Source of the DNA: Mycobacterium europaeum
GTDB lineage: Bacteria > Actinomycetota > Actinomycetes > Mycobacteriales > Mycobacteriaceae
Reading direction: 5' to 3'
NCBI RefSeq assembly: GCF_002102155.1
Contig: NZ_LQOU01000016.1
Location: forward strand, 1 to 64,000
DNA length: 64,000 bases
Position 1 is the stretch's first letter, and every line of letters starts with the position of its first letter. Below the pieces are notes generated by a model, which saw only the letters and a program-made list of their open reading frames with translations, did no database searches and had not been told where the DNA came from. Made by a program: the position numbers and the translations under genes. Positions 59,034 through 64,000 of the stretch are shown piece after piece.

Positions 59034-59882
59034 GTGGAGGACGTGTTCATCGGCAGCGAGGCCGTGCGACAGGGCAGGCTGAGCCCGTATCAGCTGCGAA
59101 TCGGATTTCGTGCGATCTACCCCGACGTGTACCTGGGGGAGCGGGCCACCCGGTCGTTGCGAACGCGCTGCGTCGGGGCCTGGCTGTGGTCGGGCCGACG
59201 CGGTGTTGTGGCCGGGCTTGCCGCGGCTGCCCTGCACGGCTCCGAATGGATCGACGACGACGAGCCCATCGAACTCATCTGGGGCAATCAGCACGCACCC
59301 GCCGGCGTACTCACCCGCAATCAGCGGGTTGAGCCCGACGAGGTGACCGGCGTGGCAGGTCTGCCGGTCACCACATCGGCGAGGACGGCTTACGACCTGG
59401 CCAGGCAGTTCCCTAGGGATGAGGCAGTGGCGCGCCTCGACGCGCTGATGCGGGCGAGCCCGTTTCGCCCCGACGAGGTGCTGGCCCTGGCCACGCGCTA
59501 CCCGCGTGCGCGGGGCCTGCGGCGATTACGCGCGACGCTTCCGCTCGTCGATCCCGGTGCCGCGTCGCCCAAGGAGACCTGGTTGCGCCTCCTGTTGATC
59601 GACGCCGGGATGCCGGCTCCCGAAACGCAGATCGCAGTGAATGAGGGCTGGCGGATGGTTGGCGTGCTCGATATGGGCTGGGAGCGATACAAGGTCGCGG
59701 TCGAGTACGACGGCGACCACCACCGCAGCAACCGCCGACAATATGCCCGGGATCAGTGGCGGATACGCAAGCTCGAGACACTCGGCTGGATCGTCGTCCG
59801 GGTGATCGCGGAAGACAAACCGCAGGAGGTCCTGAGCCGGGTCCGCGGTGCGCTCGCTCGTCGGGGATGCCACGAGATATAA
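59034..59882 (+). CDS. DUF559 endonuclease-like protein (AbiEi-like N-terminal region)
   Basis: 282-residue protein. N-terminal about 150 residues resemble AbiEi-type antitoxin/winged-helix proteins (VEDVFIGSEAVRQGRLSPYQLRIGFRAIYPDVYL...LHGSEWIDDDEPIELI); the C-terminal about 90 match the DUF559 restriction-endonuclease-like fold: VLDMGWERYKVAVEYDGDHHR...DQWRIRKLETLGWIVVRV, with D...E-x-D acidic residues like a PD-(D/E)xK site. GTG at 59034 fits the family start. Both ends lie next to 62-bp inverted repeats and its TAA stop is inside the right one. Not between Rv2675c and msrB in M. tuberculosis as I recall, so an insertion. Confidence 0.75.
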   Translation: MEDVFIGSEAVRQGRLSPYQLRIGFRAIYPDVYLGERATRSLRTRCVGAWLWSGRRGVVAGLAAAALHGSEWIDDDEPIELIWGNQHAPAGVLTRNQRVEPDEVTGVAGLPVTTSARTAYDLARQFPRDEAVARLDALMRASPFRPDEVLALATRYPRARGLRRLRATLPLVDPGAASPKETWLRLLLIDAGMPAPETQIAVNEGWRMVGVLDMGWERYKVAVEYDGDHHRSNRRQYARDQWRIRKLETLGWIVVRVIAEDKPQEVLSRVRGALARRGCHEI

Positions 59883-59931
59883 GCCGTCGCGACGCCTTGC
59901 GGCGTGTCGTCGCAACGGTTTATGTGTCGCG
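59870..59931 (-). repeat. Right 62-bp inverted repeat flanking the DUF559 gene
   Basis: Partner of 58940-59001 in opposite orientation (54/62 identical). It contains the last four codons and stop of the DUF559 gene, and an internal stem, CCGTCGCGACG...CGTTGCGACGG-like. Confidence 0.9.
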
Positions 59932-59980
59932 GGAGCAAGGCGCGCCGTCGCGGAAGCCGGAGAGCCAGCGAACCCGGCGG

Positions 59981-60391
59981 CTACGAACCCGACGGCACCA
60001 GGCGCAGCGAGATGGAGTTGATGCAGTAGCGCTGATCCGTGGGGGTGGGGTAGCCCTCGCCGGTGAAGACGTGGCCCAGGTGGCTGTGGCAGTTCGCGCA
60101 CAGCACCTCAGTGCGCGTCATCCCCAGCGAGCGGTCGGACCGCAGGATCACCGCGTCGGAGTTCGCCGGGTCGAAGAACGACGGCCAGCCGCAGTGCGAC
60201 TCGAACTTCTCTGTGCTGCGGAACAATTCGGCGCCACAGGCCCGGCACTGGTAGACGCCTTCGGTCTTGGTGTCGGTGTACTCACCGGTGAAGGGCCGCT
60301 CGGTGCCGGCCTGACGCAGCACATGAAACTCCTCGGGCGTGAGCTTCTGCCGCCACTCGTCCTCGGTCAGCCGCAGCTTCGGGGTTGTCAT
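59981..60391 (-). CDS. msrB: Methionine-R-sulfoxide reductase MsrB
   Basis: 136-residue enzyme that reduces methionine-R-sulfoxide. Structural zinc ligands Cys49, Cys52, Cys98 and Cys101 (CRACG, CANCH); catalytic Cys123 in RYCINSISLRL; recycling Cys67 in SHCGWPSFF. Single-domain, normal length. The N-terminal MTTPKLRLTEDEWRQKLTPEEFHVLRQAGTERPFTGEY is typical. Leaderless-type promoter (TAGCGT). Confidence 0.97.
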   Translation of the reverse strand: MTTPKLRLTEDEWRQKLTPEEFHVLRQAGTERPFTGEYTDTKTEGVYQCRACGAELFRSTEKFESHCGWPSFFDPANSDAVILRSDRSLGMTRTEVLCANCHSHLGHVFTGEGYPTPTDQRYCINSISLRLVPSGS

Positions 60392-60397
60392 GCATCC

Positions 60398-60403
60398 ACG
60401 CTA
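60398..60403 (-). promoter_or_regulatory. Candidate -10 of msrB (leaderless)
   Basis: TAGCGT on the minus strand, 6 nt, then the ATG of msrB. Confidence 0.45.
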
Positions 60404-60410
60404 GCGAAAG

Positions 60411-60480
60411 TCGCGGTGCCCCGCCCCCCGCAAGCGGGGGGTACCCCCGGCGCCGGCTCCGCTGCGCTTGCGATCACCGC
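60411..60480. repeat. GC-rich repeat mosaic between aftC and msrB
   Basis: One part (60411-60452, minus sense) has the CCGCTTGCGGGGG core of copies 1 and 2; the other (60449-60480, minus sense) reads GGTGATCGCAAGCGCAGCGG, matching the start of the 56-bp VNTR unit (GGTGATCGCGAGCGCGGCGT). The TGA of GGTGATCGC is the stop codon of aftC (60474-60476). Confidence 0.6.
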
Positions 60481-61775
60481 ACGCCCTCACGCTCGCGCGT
60501 CAACCACGCCGGATCGATGCCGTCTTCCAGCCGGTTCTCGGCTTTGGCATCCAGGTAACGGAACAGCAGCACGGTGAACACCACGATCAACAGCAGCGAC
60601 CAGCCGTAGGTGATCTTCAGGTAGTGCAGCGCGCGGCCATATCTCATCCACCGGTAGATCAGCCAGTCGTCCAGCGTCATGAAGCCGTAGATGCCCAGCC
60701 ACGCCGGCCAGTTGCGGATCAGCGAGTTCGGCAGCACCACGGTCATCAGGAACGGGAACAGCATCATCGAGTAGTAGCCCTGGGCCAGCGACAGCACCAG
60801 CCACGACCACAACAGCAGCACCCCCGACGATCCGGTGAACCAGAACAGCGGATCGCGGGTGCGGTAGTAGCGGTACAGCAGCCACAGGGCACCGATCGCC
60901 AGCAGCGTGAACAGCACCCGCAGGAACACGATCAACCAGGTGGGCAGGCCGAAGTAGACGCCGTTGCCCTCGATCGAGCTGTTGAAGTAGTCGCGCGTGC
61001 CCAGGATGTAGGGCAGCGTCTTGGTGACGAAGTCCATCGGGTCGCTGACCAGCGGCCACGCGGCCACATTGACGGCGACGGGCACGGCGACGGCCGGAAC
61101 CAGGGCACGCCACTGGCGGTTGAGCAGGGGCAGCAGCAGCAACGGCCCGAGGACGGGTTTGAGTGTCAGCGTCAGGCCGATCGCCAATCCGGCCCACCAC
61201 TGGCGGCTGGGCCGGCCGTCCAGCAACCACCGCAGATACAGCACCTCCGCCAACAGGACGCAGCCGTTGATGTTCGTGAAGACCAGCGTGCTGGTCACGC
61301 TCTCGGTGCAGAACATGGCCAGCAACAGCGCGGGCGCGGCGACCGAGGACAGCGTGAACTTGAACAGCCGCAGCAGCAGGTACCAGGCGACCAGGATGGC
61401 GATGGTGTTGATCAGGATGAACAGGTACCGCGACGGCGTGAAGGACAGGTACCCGAACGGCGCCATCAGCAGCGTGCCGCCGGGCGGATACAGGTAGTGC
61501 GGGTCGACGTAGTCGAAGTGCTCGTTGTAGATGTCCCAGCCGTGCCGGAAGTTGAGCACCGCCCGGTAGACCGGCTTGAAGTCGTCGGTGATGTTGCCGT
61601 TGAGGGGCAGGATGATGCTGCGGTGCAGTACCGAGAAGATGGCGATCGGCCACAGCGCCGACCGCAATATCGTGGCGGTGCTCGGCGGGCCGCTGCGGGG
61701 GCGGAAGGCGGCCAGGATCCAGTCGCGCAAGCCGGCTCGGGTCGATTCAGCTGCGGTCACCAGCGCACCGTACAC
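60474..61775 (-). CDS. aftC: Arabinofuranosyltransferase AftC
   Basis: 433-residue polytopic GT-C glycosyltransferase that adds alpha(1-3)-linked arabinofuranose branches in arabinogalactan and lipoarabinomannan, using decaprenyl-phosphoryl arabinose. The first extracellular loop contains the DDX-type acidic motif (NITDDFKPVYRAVLNF), followed by HYLYPPGGTLLMAPFGYLSF; about ten membrane segments. Same length as M. tuberculosis AftC (Rv2673) with close identity throughout. GTG start at 61775. Stop codon lies in a repeat. Confidence 0.96.
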   Translation of the reverse strand: MYGALVTAAESTRAGLRDWILAAFRPRSGPPSTATILRSALWPIAIFSVLHRSIILPLNGNITDDFKPVYRAVLNFRHGWDIYNEHFDYVDPHYLYPPGGTLLMAPFGYLSFTPSRYLFILINTIAILVAWYLLLRLFKFTLSSVAAPALLLAMFCTESVTSTLVFTNINGCVLLAEVLYLRWLLDGRPSRQWWAGLAIGLTLTLKPVLGPLLLLPLLNRQWRALVPAVAVPVAVNVAAWPLVSDPMDFVTKTLPYILGTRDYFNSSIEGNGVYFGLPTWLIVFLRVLFTLLAIGALWLLYRYYRTRDPLFWFTGSSGVLLLWSWLVLSLAQGYYSMMLFPFLMTVVLPNSLIRNWPAWLGIYGFMTLDDWLIYRWMRYGRALHYLKITYGWSLLLIVVFTVLLFRYLDAKAENRLEDGIDPAWLTREREGVR

Positions 61776-61793
61776 CGGGGCCGGCCCGGAAAG

Positions 61794-63353
61794 TCAGGCG
61801 GGACAGTAGGTGTCGGTGCCGGGCAGTTTGCCGCTGTTGAGGTAGCCGATCAGCGGGGCGACCGCGCAATTCGAGTAGATGCTGGCGCCGTGGCCGATGC
61901 CCTGCCACATCACCCGCTTGCTGGCCGCGTTGGCGTTGATGATGGTGGCCGCCGTCGCGGCGACCCCTTCGGTGCCGACGATCGGGTCGTTCTGCACGCC
62001 CAGCAGCAGGACGTCGACCTTCAACGATTTCGGCGGCGCCGGCGGCGAGCCGGTGGGCCAGTGCACGCACTTGACCAAGTTGAGCGCCGCGACGGTGCCG
62101 AACTGGGGGTACAGCTTGCCCCACGCGACGACCAGCTCGCGCACCCGGTCCGGGGTGGGGCGGTTGACGGCGTCGCTGCAGGTGTTGACGAATTGGCCGT
62201 CGGTGTCCCGGGTGGCGTCGGCGTGGTTGATCAGGTTGGTCAGCTGATTGGTGTCCCCGGACCGGGCGGCCGCCAGGGCGTTGGCCAGGTTGGTGGTGGC
62301 GTTGACGCGGCCGCCCGCGGGGAAGCCCAGCGCGACGGTGATGGCGTCGGCCAGCTGTGCCACCGACGCACCGCCGGGCCCCTTGCCGGCGCGGGCGTCG
62401 GCCAGCAACCCGCTGACGGCGCCCTTGGGGTCGGGGCCCAGCGCGCAATTGACCGCCAGGCACTGGGCGGCGAACGCGTCGAGCGCGGCCTGCTGGCCCT
62501 TGACCTGTTGTTCGGCGCCGGCTTCGGCGCTGACGCCCAACGCAACCGGCGAGTCAAGGATCAGCCGGGCGACCTTGTCGGGGCGCGCCGCGGCGTAGGC
62601 CAGCGCCACCTGGGCGCCGTTGCCGATCCCGACCAGCGCGACGGCGGGGACGTCCCACAGCGTCCGCAGCCGCTCGATGTCCGAGGCGGCGTGGGCGTTG
62701 TCGTAGGCGGACGCTCCGGGCGCGATGGCGTCGGTGCAGTTGGTGGTGGCGGTGTTCGCGACCTCGGACAGGTTGGCGACAGGGTCGTCGCCGGTTTGGA
62801 ACTGCGCCTGGTCGCGCATGATCTGGCGGTCGGAGGTGTCCCGGCAGTCGATCGGGTTCGACATGCCCATGCCGCGACGGTCGACGGCCACGATCGGGTG
62901 GGTCTGCAGCACGTCGGCGCCGCCGCGCGACAGCCAGACCGGCAGCTGCGCCGAGGACGGCAGGTCCGAGCCGGTGGTGAACACCAGCGGGCCGGCGTCG
63001 CGCGGCGTCTGGTTCGAGCGCGCCCGGACCACGCCGACGCTCACGTTGCCGGTCCCACCGCCGTTCGGGTCCAGGTCCGCGTCGTAGTTCGCGCAGTCCA
63101 GCTGGACGCCGGCGGCGGGCGGGACCGCGGCGTCGCCGAACACCTTCGACGTGCAGTCGTGCCACGGCAGGTCGTTCTTGGGGGCGGCCAGCGGCGGCGG
63201 GCCCTTGGGGGGCGGCTTGGCGGTGGTCGCCCCTTGGGGCCGGGCACCGGAATTGGTGGCGAAGCGCGGGTCGGCGGCCAGGCCCGGGACGCAGCCGGCG
63301 ACCACGGTGGTCACCGCAACCAAGACCGTGGCGAGCGTGATCTGCCGACTCAT
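61794..63353 (-). CDS. Exported lipoprotein alpha/beta-hydrolase, TAP-like peptidase (Rv2672-like)
   Basis: 519-residue protein with a lipobox (TTVVAGC, near residue 23) and a Pro/Lys-rich linker, then an alpha/beta-hydrolase of the tripeptidyl-aminopeptidase-like family: VAVDRRGMGMSNPIDCRDTSD, nucleophile in ALVGIGNGAQVALAYA (Asn in place of the usual GxSxG Ser position, GIGNG, so the catalytic Ser is not obvious), GVQNDPIVGTEG (acid) and GIGHGASIYSNCAV (His). Related to the M. tuberculosis Hip1/CaeA group by family. Cysteines are consistent with disulphides outside the membrane. Starts at ATG 63353 with TACTGT 7 nt upstream. Confidence 0.82.
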   Translation of the reverse strand: MSRQITLATVLVAVTTVVAGCVPGLAADPRFATNSGARPQGATTAKPPPKGPPPLAAPKNDLPWHDCTSKVFGDAAVPPAAGVQLDCANYDADLDPNGGGTGNVSVGVVRARSNQTPRDAGPLVFTTGSDLPSSAQLPVWLSRGGADVLQTHPIVAVDRRGMGMSNPIDCRDTSDRQIMRDQAQFQTGDDPVANLSEVANTATTNCTDAIAPGASAYDNAHAASDIERLRTLWDVPAVALVGIGNGAQVALAYAAARPDKVARLILDSPVALGVSAEAGAEQQVKGQQAALDAFAAQCLAVNCALGPDPKGAVSGLLADARAGKGPGGASVAQLADAITVALGFPAGGRVNATTNLANALAAARSGDTNQLTNLINHADATRDTDGQFVNTCSDAVNRPTPDRVRELVVAWGKLYPQFGTVAALNLVKCVHWPTGSPPAPPKSLKVDVLLLGVQNDPIVGTEGVAATAATIINANAASKRVMWQGIGHGASIYSNCAVAPLIGYLNSGKLPGTDTYCPA

Positions 63354-63360
63354 GTCGACC

Positions 63361-63366
63361 ACAGTA
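63361..63366 (-). promoter_or_regulatory. Candidate -10 of the TAP-like hydrolase gene (leaderless)
   Basis: TACTGT on the minus strand, 7 nt, then the ATG at 63353; it directly abuts the stop of the upstream ribD gene. Confidence 0.4.
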
Positions 63367-63367
63367 G

Positions 63368-64000
63368 CTAGGCCTTGACGTAGCGGGTGTACAGGTAACC
63401 GGCGTCGTCGGTCAAAACGTGGGCACAGCGCATCCGGGTCAGCAGCTGGCTGGGTCCCGTCGCGATGCGTCGGGCCAGCCCGCCGACGAGGTACGGCGCG
63501 ATGGTCAGGCAGAGCTCGTCGAGCATGTCGCGCTGGATCAGCGAATCGAGCAGCATCGGTCCGCCCTCGGTCAGGATGCGGCGCAGTCCGCGATCGCCGA
63601 GGACACCCAGCATGGCGGCCTCGTCGACCTCGCCGGCGTCACTGCCCGAGCAGTCGATGACCTCGCACAGGTCGGTGAGCACTTGGCGCGCCGGGGCCGC
63701 CGCCGCCGCGCAGGTGAGCACCAGCGGCGGCACCTCGGTCCGGGTGAACACCGTCATGTCGCGGTCCAGGCGACCCGACTTGGTGACGATCGCCAGCTGC
63801 GGGACCTCGCTTTGCCCGCGGGCCTGGCGCCGCTGACGCTGGGCCGCGCTGAGCTGCGCGCCCGAGTAGCCCTCGACCCGCACGGTGCCCGCCCCGACGA
63901 CGATGACGTCGGCGAGCTCGCGCAGCAGGTTGAACACCAACCGGTCGCCGGGGCCGCCCATCGTTCCGCTGCTGCCGCCGGAGGTGGCCCCGCCGTCCAC
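63368..64000 (-). CDS. ribD: RibD C-terminal-type pyrimidine reductase (Rv2671-like), 5' end missing
   Basis: The last 210 residues of a RibD_C/dihydrofolate-reductase-fold protein: GGPGDRLVFNLLRELADVIVVGAGTVRVEGYSG, RRILTEGGPMLLDSLI and LCLTIAPYLVGGLARRI, the NADPH-binding and conserved blocks. The start is beyond the window; homologues have about 45 more N-terminal residues. In M. tuberculosis Rv2671 can reduce dihydrofolate and so provide resistance to antifolates in addition to its annotation as riboflavin reductase. Followed 14 nt later by the TAP-like hydrolase gene. Confidence 0.9.
   Translation of the reverse strand: MDGGATSGGSSGTMGGPGDRLVFNLLRELADVIVVGAGTVRVEGYSGAQLSAAQRQRRQARGQSEVPQLAIVTKSGRLDRDMTVFTRTEVPPLVLTCAAAAAPARQVLTDLCEVIDCSGSDAGEVDEAAMLGVLGDRGLRRILTEGGPMLLDSLIQRDMLDELCLTIAPYLVGGLARRIATGPSQLLTRMRCAHVLTDDAGYLYTRYVKA

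Noticed and set aside
60468..63371. Plus-strand open frame of 967 codons
   Set aside because: Antisense to aftC and the TAP-like hydrolase; Gln/Arg/Gly/Val-rich low-complexity product, no ribosome site.

Overview
The window looks like a chromosomal segment of a slow-growing Mycobacterium, most likely in or near the M. avium complex. DNA is strongly GC-rich, GTG starts are common, and gene content and order follow (in inverted orientation) the M. tuberculosis block from Rv2740 (ephG) to Rv2671 (ribD) as I remember it. Species assignment is inference. There are no rRNA or tRNA genes, CRISPR arrays or complete insertion sequences. The left edge holds what looks like the first codons of an IS630-type transposase.

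Layout. 1-3 kb: transposase edge, ephG, a glycosyltransferase, a small secreted protein, a DUF3046 protein and a FhuF-like iron protein. 3-16 kb: recA-recX (intein-free) behind LexA and RecA-NDp promoters, then miaB, a membrane protein, a DUF349 protein, a decayed and an intact DMT permease, and miaA-dapF-hflX-fadE20. 16-21 kb: an LGFP-repeat envelope protein, lexA and chiZ facing each other across an SOS control region, nrdR and a nitrobindin-like protein. 21-34 kb: PhzF-like protein, alpha/beta hydrolase, PAC2 protein, a lipoprotein serine protease, sthA, a DUF4192 protein, ideR, sigB, small zinc-ribbon-like genes, a BrkB protein, RidA and sigA. 34-41 kb: ppgK, suhB, cei (with a perfect CRP site), DUF4193 and DUF3093 genes, dut, DUF3710, a 3 x 56-bp tandem repeat, a hydrolase, and OB-fold and DUF3159 genes. 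41-47 kb: potassium-related genes (ceoC, ceoB, a KimA/APC-type permease, an RCK-tailed cation/proton antiporter) around a TrmA-like methyltransferase. 47-49 kb: dxs. 49.2-51.9 kb: an orphan cluster of ESX-1-associated esp homologues (EspL-, EspD/H-, EspC/F- and EspA/E-like). 52-58 kb: RNase D-like and DUF3000 proteins, echA15, and the coproporphyrin-dependent haem operon hemE-cgoX-chdC with a methyltransferase. 58.9-60 kb: a DUF559 endonuclease-like gene inside 62-bp inverted repeats. 60-64 kb: msrB, aftC, a secreted TAP-like hydrolase and the 3' part of ribD.

Most of the window is conserved mycobacterial housekeeping. DNA-damage control (recA, lexA, chiZ), the principal and stress sigma factors (sigA, sigB), iron control (ideR), cAMP control (CRP site at cei) and potassium handling are each visible with promoter elements. 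The parts that depart from the M. tuberculosis arrangement are the esp cluster, the inverted-repeat DUF559 module, the lipoprotein protease, the antiporter in place of the ars/ABC genes, the tandem DMT copy, and GC-rich repeats that touch the starts or stops of genes. Many start codons lie 6-8 nt after a TAnnnT hexamer, as expected for mycobacterial leaderless mRNAs.
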